Assembly (NCBI GenBank): GCA_034769895.1
Contig: CM068370.1
Location: forward strand, 49,361,454 to 49,425,453
Source of the DNA: Magicicada septendecula
Lineage: Eukaryota; Arthropoda; Insecta; Hemiptera; Cicadidae
Direction of reading: 5' to 3'
Length of the DNA: 64,000 nucleotides
This document shows positions 23,025 to 33,914 of this stretch, one piece after another. The translations under genes were made by a program, and so were the position numbers. The notes under the pieces are model-generated. The model made no database searches and had not been told where the DNA came from. It saw only the letters and a list, made by a program, of their open reading frames with translations. How positions within the stretch are numbered: the stretch's first letter is position 1; each line of letters opens with the position of its first letter.

Positions 23025-23250
23025 CTTAACTAAATATAATTAATTCACTACCGACTCGGAACACAAAGTTTTTTATGGGTAAAAACGTAAAAGTTTTACC
23101 TTATAGCCTGAAACCGTTTCGCTTTTAAAAGCCTCTGAAGAAGCTTTTTAAAAGCGAAAACCGGTTCAGGCTATAAGGGAAAACTTTTACGTCTTTACCC
23201 ATCAAAAACTTTGTGTTCCGAATAGGTAGTGAATTAATTATATTTAAACA
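23025..23250. mobile_element. Penelope-like tail palindrome
   Basis: The left arm (about 23025-23128) and right arm (about 23150-23250) are nearly perfect inverted copies, containing GGAACACAAAGTTTTT and ACCCAT blocks. The outer sequence GTTACTTAACTAAATA and the GTCCATGACGTGTTCG just upstream match the tail of the Penelope-like fragment at 8330-8425 in reverse. It has lost all coding sequence. The centre holds the hammerhead-like motif annotated separately. Confidence 0.7.
23130..23172 (+). ncRNA. Hammerhead-ribozyme-like motif, best copy
   Basis: Helix I strand AGCCT (23130-23134) is followed by CTGAAGA (23135-23141), one extra A, helix II GCTTTT/AAAAGC, GAAA (23156-23159), palindromic ACCGGT, T-C, and AGGCT (23168-23172), which pairs perfectly with AGCCT. 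A palindromic helix III suggests dimeric action, as proposed for short-helix-III hammerheads. The unpaired A before helix II is non-canonical. Activity is untested. Confidence 0.5.
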
Positions 23251-24539
23251 AATTAATTGTCTTGGATACATTTATTTCTACAACAAAAATCTACAATTCA
23301 TTTAGAAACGTCTGACGATACAGATTGTTTTGTAAAACGTACGTCATGTTGAAATAAAACAATAAAAAAAGAACACTCTACTTGCAGACGTAGCCTATTT
23401 ACAATTTGATAATGTATATATTATACAGGAATCATGCAAGAACCTTACCTAGTTACAAAGAATATATGTACATATGGGTGATTATGTATGTATATATTAT
23501 ATACATACAATATGTATACTATGTATACATAATCACTCACATTACTCGTGTTATTCAAATTGATAATAAATAATAATACATTACATTCTTAAAACAAATA
23601 AACATATTTTATTGCTTTTTATTTTCTTTGTCACTATAGGATACTATTGACATTATTGCTCGATTCATGTTTTTGAGTTACCGGTAGGTCCGTTTCGTGC
23701 AAAGCTTAGGAGTTTTGACTTATAACCGACCTGCAAACACATTTCACATTTAATAATTTACTTGTGACTATGTGTATTTGCTATGTAATTACAACAGATA
23801 CTCGTGAAAAATACCGATTGTTCGGACTACAATACATTAATGTTAAGCGAAGCGTACAGTTTCAAAGTGTACACAACAAAATAAATGAGTAATGGCATCA
23901 TCTGTTCAAACGAAAGTCGCGTACAAACCAACACCGTACGATACATACAATAACCCATTAAAAAGTAATTAGTTATTATGGAATTTTTCATTGTAGCGGC
24001 GGCTCTCATTAGGAGTCAGTGTACGAGGTACGAGAGGCACATTGTGTCGGCATTGTAATGAGACGTCAGCTCCACGCGGGATGCAAGCGGCACTGACAGA
24101 TGAGAGCCAGTCCTGCGTCGCAGCGAAAAACTGAATACCGAATGAACCGACTCGACTGTCCAGCCCTGGAATAATCTGTACAAGCCGCGCATTAATTTTA
24201 AACAGACCGTTAGCAAGGAACACTTAGAGCCATATTACAAGCGTACGCACGCCAGCGCTTACACAAACACACACCCGTTCTGACAGAACGCATATGTTAC
24301 ATGAAAGTGTTTCAAGTATATAACTTAAATTTTCGTTATGAAGTTACCGCCTGTCTGTATTCGGTTTCATGAAGTAACTGAATGTTCATGGATGACGTCA
24401 CTTTTTTATATACTAATAATCCCACTTTTTTCTACTAGGCCTACTAAGCTTCCTGAGCTGTAGAAGACGCTCACTATTTTAAAAGAAATAAATTTAAATA
24501 TTAGATAATTTTCCAATTATCAGGGAGATAAAATCGTGA
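23251..24539. other. Unassigned AT-rich stretch
   Basis: Short open frames near 23827-24223 overlap on both frames and lack motifs. A TATGTATAC-rich palindromic patch lies near 23463-23535. No gene is supported. Confidence 0.4.
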
Positions 24540-24540
24540 T

Positions 24541-24632
<92 letters not shown>

Positions 24633-24645
24633 ACTCTCCCTATCT
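24541..24645. repeat. (CT)n microsatellite
   Basis: Nearly pure CT dinucleotide run with minor interruptions at its 3' end. Confidence 0.95.
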
Positions 24646-26145
24646 CTCTTATATCAACAATACATATATTTGCATATTTACTCAGGGCAGTGTTTTGTAA
24701 ATAATTAGTGTAAAGAGAGTAGGATAAACAGTTTTAAAAATTTAGTGCGTGAAATTACAGGCGTGGACATGTCTGTAGCCTGTCAAAGTGTGCACTTGCC
24801 CGACAATGTAAGTCATTGTATGTGTGTCTGTGTGTGTGAACCAGCACAAATCTACATTATACTACGATGGGGGAAGATGTCTTTGTGTGTATGAATTGTT
24901 GATTTTTATTATTAAATCAGGTATTGATATGATTAACATAAATTATTAAATATGTTTTTTAACTGTTACAAAGATATGTCACAATTCTGAAAACACCATT
25001 AGAATAAGGACATTTAAACCCGTATGGTGATGCAAAATTATTGCAGAAAAGTGCAAAATAATGACATCATACAAATTAAAGTTAGTTACTACCACAATTA
25101 GCTAGTAATTAACGAGTGTGTTATACGTAAATGACGAATGAAAAATTACGAAGACAATGTAACTACTTGCCTACAGATCAAGTTTTTGGTTATCGCGAAA
25201 ATGGACTAAAAAGTGATCAGTTAAAAAAAGGACGCTACACACGAATTGACAAAGTTTATCATGTTAAAAAACAATATCTGACTTGCCAGTTTGCCGTCTA
25301 CTATAAATACTTCCGGCAATTTTGGACGAAAATCAGACTCTAGTTATATTCATACGAGGACGCTATGTCTGTTTGCTAATCAGACTCAAGAATCTTCACA
25401 CGACGTCACTATGTCCGCCTGCTGATCGGCTTGAACATCATCATCATCACAATGGTCTGCAATACACTACGATTGATGGAGGAGCCCTGGACCACCATTA
25501 ACAACAGGCTATAGAGTACCGAGGAAGCCTCATCATCGTCATTGTCATAATTCAGGACGCACACATACACACGCGCGTGCGCGCGCAACCGGGTAGACAC
25601 GCAAGTCGTGTATAAGTCGTATTGACCTGTTGACACAATGTATGAAAATTCTGTAGTAAGTCAGAAGAATCCAGGTGTAATGTTCCATTGGGTTACATTG
25701 ACGGGTGGGGGAGGAGTGTAGCTGATCGAGCTGAAGGCATTATGTTAGTCCAAAACTCCGTGGTGAGAGGGCGTAATTTCTCCGGGCTTGTTACATTAAC
25801 CGAGCTGCCGAGTCACGTTTTCGTGAAACTACCACAGACGACAGAAAGACTAGAAAATTATAGTTCTATCTTTAAACTTTCTAACTCCGTCCCTTCTGCT
25901 AACAAGCAGAGGTGCAGGAGAACGTTTCCGCGTTTTTGTCGATACTACCAAGGGCCGGACGTCTGTTCATGGACAAGACACGTTGTACGAGTATTTAACG
26001 TACGTTAAAGCGAACTATTGATTAATCAACTGTATAGAGTCGCAGCAAGGAGAAACCAACTTTTATTAAATTAAAGATACTAAAGAAAGAACTACAAAAC
26101 ATTAAATTTTAGAGCAGTTTTAAACACTTATAATTTAAAAGTTGG

Positions 26146-26147
<2 letters not shown>
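24646..26147. other. Unassigned stretch
   Basis: A 106-codon frame at 25688-26008 has no recognisable motif, signal peptide or repeat, and I do not call it a gene. A CG/AC dinucleotide patch lies near 25560-25585. Confidence 0.4.

Positions 26148-26195
<48 letters not shown>
26148..26195. repeat. Poly-T tract
   Basis: An uninterrupted T run of nearly 50 bases that could be a poly-A tail of a minus-strand retroelement, but no element body was recognised downstream. Confidence 0.9.
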
Positions 26196-26699
26196 CAGAA
26201 GAGACAGTTATTTATGTATATGTAGTAGTAGTAAATATATTTTCAAATTTTATGTTTACTTGTTCTTTTAAAAAGAGTTTTAATTTAATCGTAAGCATTT
26301 TGTGACATTAGTTATTATTTTTACATCAATTACACAGGGTATAATTTAGGTACACTTTTGTGTACCAAGCAACTAATATTGAGCCCGATAATTTATTATT
26401 ATTATTATAGCCTTGTGAAGGAACGAGAATGCAGTGGTTTAAAACTTTCTAGATTATCACACACACACACACACATTGACCTCCGCAGGCGCGTGTTAGA
26501 ATGATTTATAGTGCAAATAAAATTGATATACTTCAGTTGGAAGTCGTCAAATAATATAAGTGCTAAAAAAATCTGAAGCGAGAAAAATAAAAGTGCTTAC
26601 GGAAACACCTGTAAAGACGAGTGGAGTTAATCGGGATTATAAAAAAAAGAATAATAAAATGAATTACTTAGGCTATCACGACTGGGGTAAATAATAAAA
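26196..26699. other. Unassigned spacer with short (AC)n
   Basis: An AC run lies at about 26459-26475. No gene seen. Confidence 0.4.
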
Positions 26700-26719
26700 G
26701 GATTCACACCCGGTCTGTT

Positions 26720-26870
26720 TGGCCGCGGTCGATTGCTTTCTTCAGACATTGTCTAAACGTTTCGGCCACCCGCCCGAAGCCTTCTTCAGTAGGAAAAATT
26801 TAATAATGTTCGACAAAGGGTGGACAGCCGAACGTACCCCTAACCGAGGTAAAAGCAATCGATTTGGTAA
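26720..26870 (-). mobile_element. Foldback-type fragment with hammerhead-like hairpin
   Basis: On the minus strand CTGAAGAAGGC (from 26789) is followed by a hairpin and GGCCGAAACGTTT (to about 26755), the same layout as at 248-288. The flanks CGATTGCTTT and AAAGCAATCG (near 26730 and 26851) are inverted repeats around it. No protein is encoded; the open frame at 26719-26946 is not supported. Confidence 0.4.
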
Positions 26871-26899
26871 CCGAGATGATTGCTTTAGTGGTACTTTCG

Positions 26900-27489
26900 A
26901 CACAAAATACAAAATAGAAGAACGCTACAAAAATTATCACTGGTAAAGAACAGTAATACCAACAATTTTCAAAGAAAATTAACAATAAGAATTATTTGTT
27001 TTGTCTTTAAATATTAAAAATATGCTTGAAGAATTGAATACAATTTTTTTTATTTGATATATAAATTTAATGACAATAATAAATAAAGACAACACGAGTT
27101 TTACTTGAAACGAAAAAGCAGTGAAAATTATCTACTAGATGTTCTGCACCTGTGCTGAGGTGATTATAAATCGTAAAAATCAAATCATAAAAACTTAGTA
27201 AGAGATAAATTGATGCTTTGAAAGGCTGAGTACACATTACTCTATCAGTTTTTCTTCCGTTGGGAAGCAGGTTGCTACAAATAAATGTAAACTCGTTATT
27301 TATTCATTAAAGAATTCCTAGTTACAATCTTTCGTTGCATCCCGACTTCATAATTGGCTACTTCAATAATAATTTTAATAATGCGGCACGGGGTCTGTTT
27401 CAAGTATGCCGCGCAGCTGATTCTCGGAAACAACTGTAGCTGTCATCGTAACAACTGCAGATACCGTTGCAGCGAATATTGAAAATTAT
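26900..27489. other. Unassigned spacer
   Basis: AT-rich sequence with no gene seen. Confidence 0.4.
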
Positions 27490-27916
27490 CTTTAACAAGG
27501 GAATGAAAAACAAGACACAGCACAAGGATTAAATTTTATAAGACAATTGCAATGCCTACATTCATTTATGCGAGTGAGGTGTGGGTCATGACAAAAAAGG
27601 AAAGCGGCAAGATTCAGAGTGCTGATATGCAGTTTCTTCGAAATATTTTAAATTATACATTGCAAGATAGAATAAGGAAAGAAGATATCAGAGCAGTACT
27701 TGAAGTAAAGAACATAAATGAATTTGTTTCAATTTACAGAAGACAATGGTGGGATCATCTGCAAAGGATGACAGAGGATCGATTGCCGAAAGCGGCATTG
27801 AACTATAAAAGCCATTGGTAGAAGAGACGTGGGTCACCCTTATGATGAGATGGGTGCCGGATCAGGTTTATATAACCTAATCCTTGAAGAGGAGAAGAAG
27901 AAGAAGAAGAAGAAGA
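27490..27916 (+). pseudogene. LINE C-terminal fragment with (GAA)n tail
   Basis: The plus strand has TFIYASEVWVMTKKE, SADMQFLRNILNYTLQDRIR and YRRQWWDHLQRMTEDRLPKA in one frame (27552-27821). It then breaks before a tail ending CCTTGAAGAGGAG and (GAA)n at about 27889-27916. It belongs to the same family as the minus-strand copy at 1276-2125 but is better preserved. It is 5' truncated, with no RT core. Confidence 0.85.
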
Positions 27917-28554
27917 CAAGGGAATGAGTAGCGCCATCAAACAGATACAGAAACTACGTTTATATTCTACATTCAATTATCGTTTTTAACGGCTACAGGT
28001 GGGAAAACTACATTTTTCGAAGCATAATTGTCGTCCAAACACAAGCGCTGTTGGTCGCAAACACACACACACACACACACACGCGTCTAAGGGATTTATT
28101 GTAACGTTACGAGGGGGCGGAGCATTATGGCTGATAATCTAGAGACGCAATAAATTTACTGTCAGCTTCGGCACGTAAATCCGGACGTAGCCTGCGGGTA
28201 ATATTAATAGCGACAGTAGCAAGTCATCATGTAGTTAGTAATAACATAACAATAGTGACAATAATTACCATTATTATATTTAACTTCCCATTATTAGGCA
28301 TTTTTTAGTCACCTAAGGCTACTATTGTAAGATGTTTCTGCAATAATCTAAAAATAATAACAATAATAATAATATTTTTTAAGAGGGGAAAAAATGCTTT
28401 ATGCACCGTCAGAGGAAACTGTGTGTCTCATGGTGTGTGGGATTCTCACCTACTAAAATCCTACCTCTAATTCAGGCGTACATATCCATCCTGGAAGCAC
28501 TTAGCGTATTACTTCACGATGGAGCTTATTGAGCCCTTATCGCGCTACTTATAG
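27917..28554. other. Unassigned spacer with (AC)n
   Basis: An AC run lies at about 28062-28082. AATAAT repeats near 28350-28375. No gene seen. Confidence 0.4.
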
Positions 28555-29440
28555 TAGTCCCTTATCTTCTGCTGCCCGGTGGGTGCAAGTTGGGCCTGTC
28601 TTTTCTTTTCGAGTAGGGCCCACTGAATAAATGCAGAATGCGGTCCCGTTCCGCCTTATAGTGGGCTTTAGCCCCCTCAACAATACTCCTCTATGCTTCC
28701 CTGTTCTTCGCCATTCCTCTCCACCCTCTGATTCCCATGCTAGCAAGATCTTCTTTTACGGCATACAACCATCTTATCCTTGGCCTTACTCTACATCTAG
28801 TAGTATGTAATCTTCTCTTCAGCATTCTTTTAGGCATTCTTTCCTCAGACATTCTTTCCACATGCCCCAGCCAACACAGCCTCTGTTATTTGGCACATAT
28901 TTGAGAAGATTTCATAATGCCCCTTTTATCAATTTTATTTACTGCACTATGTAGAGCTATGTTGAACAGAACCGCAGAGAGGCCATCTCCTTGCTTCACA
29001 CCATTGATAAAGTTAAATCTTGCACTCATTTTGTTATATATGACCTTTTGTTGTTTACCTTTGCTTTTGTGTCCTTCATTGTGATTTTAATTAATCGGAT
29101 TAGTTTGGTGCTAATACCAACTTTCCTCAGAACTTTAAATATTTCTTCCCGATTTATAAAGTCAATCAAAGCAAAGGAGGCCTGCTTAAAGTCGATAAGC
29201 GGAAATGTAGATCTACATCATGTTCACAGAATTGATGTCTAATCACCTGTCTAATGATAAATAGTTGATCACTCGTTACTCTTTCAGGCCGAAAATCACA
29301 CTGATATTCTTCAAGAGGGCTTTCTGCGTAATTTTTTATCCTTCCATTCAATATTTCAGTAGAGGTCATTACAAGATTAGGATTAAAAACTACACTTTGT
29401 TGTATATTTAGGAAATGCGATCTACACATAAATGAGTACA
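28555..29440 (-). pseudogene. LINE RT fragment with internal deletion
   Basis: The minus strand begins with ESPLEEYQCDFRPERVTSDQ and continues through FIIRQVI, an altered DVDLH block and [20 protein letters not shown]. It then jumps to RLCWLGHVERMSEERMPKRM and RVRPRIRWLYAVKEDLASM, with the YADD catalytic region missing between them (near 28905). It ends with a pro-rich tail near 28560. The deletion, stops and shifts make it dead. It is a different LINE family from the GAA- and GAT-tailed ones. Confidence 0.8.
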
Positions 29441-30033
29441 GTGTTTCGCGGGAAGAAAAAAAAATGAAAATAAAAAGGCTAAAGAGAACGTACGATGGTT
29501 TTTATAAGATGAATTTATAGGCTAGCATAAGATGTTAGCGAATAAGGATAGATAAAATAAGAATGAGAATGGAAATACAAAAGTCGTCAAAAGAGATAGA
29601 TGTTACAGTCGCATGAGCTGTAAGACGTCTGCCTCCAATGGGGTGTACGTGACCACTCAAAAATGATGGGGAAAAGAGTACGGTACGGTACGTGTTTTAT
29701 GAAAGTGGAATGTAAATGTACGAAAGAACATCAGGGGCAAGAAAAATGTGCGGTTAGTTTGACTGCTACAATAACGCGTGTCTTGGAGCAGGGGAGCAGT
29801 TACTGTTGTGGTATACCGAAGCTACCGCTTCTGTTAATACTATTTGAAGCAAATAATAAATTACACAATACATTTCTTGTTTTCACCAGGCGTGAAGACC
29901 TATCCCATTTTAATTAAATGGAGTGTCGCTTATCAGTAAGGTACATTCATTAAAAAAAAACATTCAAGATATCATTATGAAACTTTTTTACTGAAAGGTA
30001 AATACATAGAGCATATAGTGAACGCAATTAAAT
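29441..30033. other. Unassigned spacer
   Basis: An 84-codon frame at 29663-29917 has no recognisable motif. No gene is supported. Confidence 0.4.
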
Positions 30034-30628
30034 ACATGTATTCCTAAAACAGTAATTAAGGTAATTTTTCAAAGAAAGTGTTTTAAATAATGCAAAATGT
30101 TTACTCCTTTTTGAATCCATACTAAATATTTACACAAGTAATCACACTAAATTTTACGTTCAGTATAAGAAGTGTACAGGCGGCTCAGTAGACCAGTGGG
30201 TATGGCACCTGGCTACTAATCTAGAGGTCCCCGGTTCGATTCCCGGGCCCGCACCATAAAATCAAGGTGCGTTTTTCAGCCCCCAGGTCGACTCAGCCTG
30301 TTGAAAATGAGTACCTGGGATAACATCCTGGGGATAATAATGGGCGGCTGAAGCGTAGTGCTGGCCACACTGCCTTCCTTGTATGCCGTACGGCTCACAT
30401 TAGGCAACGTACCCTGGCCTACTCCTAAGCTGTTTCGGTGGTATACATGGGAGCCATTATTATTATTATTATAAGAAGTGTACAATTATGTATTCCTAAA
30501 ACAGTAATTAAGGTAATTTTTCAAAGAAAGTGTTTTAAAAAATGCAAAATGTTTACTTCTTTTCGAATCCATACTAAATATTTACACAAGTAATCGTACT
30601 AAATTTTACGTTCAGTATAAGAAGTGTT
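30034..30628. repeat. About 145-bp tandem duplication split by a SINE
   Basis: Copies at about 30034-30178 and 30484-30628 share CCTAAAACAGTAATTAAGG through ACGTTCAGTATAAGAAGTG, with a handful of substitutions. The SINE at 30179-30469 sits exactly at the end of the first copy, so the two copies were adjacent before the insertion. Confidence 0.85.
30179..30469 (+). mobile_element. tRNA-derived SINE with 15-bp target duplications
   Basis: The head GGCGGCTCAGTAGACCAGTG and the perfect B box GGTTCGATTCC, followed by CGGGCC, are tRNA-like; the A-box (TAGACCAGTGGG) has one weak position. The body is followed by a (TTA)n tail ending at 30469. The flanks TATAAGAAGTGTACA at 30164-30178 and 30470-30484 are identical 15-bp target duplications, diagnostic of LINE-mediated retroposition. 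RNA polymerase III transcription from the internal boxes is expected for the class. The long minus-strand frame across it is not a gene. Confidence 0.9.
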
Positions 30629-31047
30629 ATGAGACAAACAGAATAAAATAATTCAGTCTCTAGCACGTTCCAGGCTATATGTACCCGAATATGGAAAATA
30701 TGGACTTACGGAAAATCGCGTTTAAAGTTTCGTAATGTTTTTATTCAAAATGCACCTGGACTATACACTTTTTCTTTTTTACTCTCATCTCTCGTCCTTT
30801 TTAGCTGCATATTCTTTACCCTCTTCTCCTCATTTCTTTCCAGAACACTCTTATTTACTTCAGGAATCCTCATTTTATAGCTAATAATATTATTATAAAA
30901 TATTTAAATGTTTGTTTGTCAGTGACATCGCACTGTTTGAAATCACATGTAATAAACTTATAAGATGATACGAAAAACGATGACTAAACTATATATATCA
31001 TTTTCTATACAGGTAACTCGAAGTTTCTTGCAGCAACTATATAATAT
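30629..31047. other. Unassigned spacer
   Basis: AT-rich sequence with no gene seen. Confidence 0.4.
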
Positions 31048-31290
31048 TGAGATGTTATTTAATTTTGTTTCTTCTGAAAGTAGTGTAATTTCGTTTTTGT
31101 CTTTTTAACACCTTACGCAAGTTTCACTGAAAAATATCAGTATCATCAGAGGTTTGTAAGTGTTATTTCACTTAACCTCTGATGATACTGATATTTATCA
31201 GTGAAACGTGCGTAAGGTGTTAAAAAGACAAAAACGAAATTACACTACTTTCAGAAGAAACAAAACTGAATAACATCTCAAAACACTATA
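31048..31290. mobile_element. Palindromic element with CTGATGA/GAAA centre
   Basis: Arms of about 105 bp (31048-31156 and 31176-31290) are nearly perfect inverted copies, sharing GTTTCTTCTGAAAGTAGTG and TTAACACCTTACGC blocks. The spacer is about 20 bp. Each arm carries CTCTGATGATACTGATA followed by a stem partner and GAAAC. It is non-coding and probably a hairpin-type retroelement tail similar to 23025-23250, though the sequences differ. Confidence 0.6.
31171..31215 (+). ncRNA. Hammerhead-like motif, CUGAUGA form
   Basis: CTGATGA (31179-31185), an extra T, a perfect ACTGATA/TATCAGT helix II, then GAAA (31203-31206) and CGTG. The core boxes are canonical, but the cleavage base is G and helix I is weak, so activity is doubtful. 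The opposite arm has the mirror motif on the minus strand near 31110-31155. Confidence 0.3.
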
Positions 31291-31299
31291 TATAGTAGG

Positions 31300-31301
<2 letters not shown>

Positions 31302-31344
<43 letters not shown>
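31302..31344. repeat. (TA)n microsatellite
   Basis: Pure TA run between the palindrome and the DD82E transposon. Confidence 0.95.
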
Positions 31345-31348
<4 letters not shown>

Positions 31349-31522
31349 AGGAAGAAAAGGAGAGAATGTTTTAACGCTAAAAATTAAAAATCTAATTTTT
31401 GACAATTTTCACGACCTGGTCCCTGGTTAATTTGTTTAAAGCAAAATGAAGAATCGCCCGTTGCAAGATAAGGATTAAAAAGTACACTTTGCCATATAGT
31501 GTGTCTGTGTGTGTGTGTGTGT

Positions 31523-31785
31523 ACTATTATCTGTATACACTAAGTTGGCGTCTGGGCCGGCGACTACCTGGGGCTGGCCCGGGTAATCCCCTGGCATTCA
31601 CAACCCCCCGCAGCTGTTTCAATAATGTGTCACCTACTAGCAACGCCACTCAGGCATTTAACTTTTTTAACTGACTCACAATTTCAAATTTTCTTGTACA
31701 TATTTGAAAAGTTCGGAAAAAAATATGAAAAATGACACCAAACACGACACTAATAGGTTGGAAACCCAAATTACCGTTACAGCAT
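31523..31785 (+). repeat. Left TIR of DD82E transposon
   Basis: Inverted partner of 33915-34177. A GC-rich core contains GTCTGGGCCGGCGACTACC. It begins next to a (GT)n run at about 31500-31522. Confidence 0.85.
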
Positions 31786-32159
31786 GTTTATAAACAAATG
31801 TTCATTTAACGCAACAGTCTACAATCTGGCTAATGTTTTGTTCCGGGAAGTGTGATTCACAACGTATAGCTTGTTCTATGGGCAAGGAAAGTTGTTCAGT
31901 CTGAAGTGAGTGTTAGCCTTAGTCGGTGTAACGTCGTATCTATTGTAATATCCGTAGTGTTATTAGTTGTACAGTAATCTGAAGTATTTTATGTCTTAGT
32001 CTAAATTATTTTTTATTAAGTGTAAATATAATAGGTTTCAGCTTTCGATATGCGTTTGTGTGTTTATGTGCCGTTAAGTGATTAAGTAGTGTTTTTTTTT
32101 TACTTTATTAACATTTATATATAAGTAAAATTTCAATTTATTGAAGTCCATTTGCGACT

Positions 32160-33627
32160 ATGCCACCATCAACAGGTAAACGTGGGACGCCATACAACTC
32201 TCAGGCAAGAACTATTATAGCTTCAGTTTTACAGTACTTCGAGCGGGAGCGTGAGAATAAAGGACCTTTACTAGATGTCAATAAAGTATCTGAAAGAGTG
32301 GCCGCAGCATGTCAAGTTTCACCAAGAACTCTGTGCCGGATAAAATTGAAACAGGCTTTGGCAGATGGAGCAAGTCAAAGTGAGGGACATCTGGGCTTTG
32401 AAGATGATCTACACCCACCACTTCATGGAAACGGAGCCGCATCAGTAAGTAGTGACGCCACTGTCACCGAACCAAATCTTGGCCCTTCTGTTACAAAATT
32501 TCACACTCCAAGAAGGAAAAAACCATTTAAATCAGTAGTTTCAGGGCGCGATGATTTCGACAAAAATGCTATTCGTAATCATGTTATTGGCTATTACAGA
32601 CGCCGAGAAGTACCAACCCTCCGAAAGCGTAAAACTACGTTATGTGCGGCACATTTGTTCAACGGGTGTATAAGGACATTAGCAAAGGTTTTAAAAAGTA
32701 TTGGCTTCAAATGGAAGAAATTAAATAATAGAAAAAATACTAATGGAGAAACCATCAGTGGCTCTAGCAAGGTGCCGATTTTTAAGGAAAATGCGTGTTG
32801 ACTTTAAAAATGTTGTTTTTTCGGATGAAACATGGATGAATGCTAACATCTCTAAAGATTCTGGATGGACCGATGCATAAAGTGTTCACTAAATGCACCT
32901 TTAGGAAAGGGCAAAAGGTTAATAATATGCCATGCAGGGGGCTTCAACGGCTGGATTAGATCGCCACCTCTAATTTTTCAGTCCAAAAAAAAAACCGTAG
33001 AGTATCATGAAGAAATGAATGCCGAGGTGTTTGAGGGTTGGTTTTTTGAAGTTCTTCTTCCTTCGATCCCAGCTGGATCAACAGTCGTCATTGACAACGC
33101 CCCGTACCACTCTCGGGTAGCTAATAAAGTGCCAACGTCTGCCTCGAGGAAGAGTGAAGTGGTAGAATGGCTAAAGTCACGTAATATTACGTTTTCTACA
33201 GACATGCGCAGGCCAGAGCTCGACAGCCTTGTAAAGCTGCATAAGCCACAGGTGACATCTTACGTAATAGACAAGAAAGCCTCTGAGCTTGGTTTCAAAA
33301 TTATAAGACTCCCACCATACCACTGCAACTACAACCCAATTGAACTAGTTTGGGCAAACTTAAAAAATATGTTTCTGCACGAAACACCACCTTCAAAATA
33401 AATTATGTCCAATATTTGTTTATGGAAGCAGTAAACTCTTTCTCTACAGACGCTTGGAGAAAATGTGTAGAACACGTGAAAAATAAATTGATTCTGATTG
33501 GACAAATGAAGGACTGGATGACATCAGTGTTCAGGAATTAGTGATAAATTTGGCTCCTGGTGACTCAGATGACAGTGACTGGGAAAGTGACGAAGATTCC
33601 GATTTGGGAGTGTCACCTCTGGAGTAA
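32160..33627 (+). pseudogene. Broken DDE transposase (DD82E, Sailor-like)
   Basis: The N-terminal part (32160-32801) has a helix-turn-helix-like segment, VSERVAAACQVSPRTLCRI. The frame then changes repeatedly. The first catalytic Asp is in VVFSDETWMN (codon 32824), the second in STVVIDNAPYHS (codon 33093) and the Glu in YHCNYNPIELVWANLK (codon 33342). The last two are separated by 82 residues, which I confirmed by both residue and nucleotide count. A further shift gives WRKCVEHVKNKL (33350-33541) and then an acidic tail DSDDSDWESDEDSD ending at 33627. At least four frame breaks are present. The family catalyses cut-and-paste transposition at TA; this copy cannot make a full protein. Confidence 0.85.
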
Positions 33628-33914
33628 GCAGGTATGGTTCATATTTAAATACATACAATTTCACTTTGATAAAAATTTATTTTTACCATAATACATTTCA
33701 AATGTTAAACGGAAGGCACTATTGTTTTCGTTTTGCTTGCAGAGTCATGGTGCACGATGGCCGCTTAAGGGAAACAACTTCTCCGCTTAACGAAAAATAC
33801 CTTGGCATAAAGAAATATATTTGAACATTTATCTTTCAACCATGTAAATAGCTACAGTATGTAAAATATTATTTGAATTTTCTTTATACAGTGTACATTA
33901 AATGGCTCCAATAA

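Noticed and set aside
25688..26008. 106-codon plus-strand frame as a host gene
   Set aside because: There is no recognisable domain, signal peptide or neighbouring exon signal. Length alone is compatible with chance in 64 kb.
30179..30260. Functional tRNA gene
   Set aside because: The tRNA-like head has A- and B-box sequence but is followed by an unrelated body, a (TTA)n tail and target duplications, so it is a SINE.
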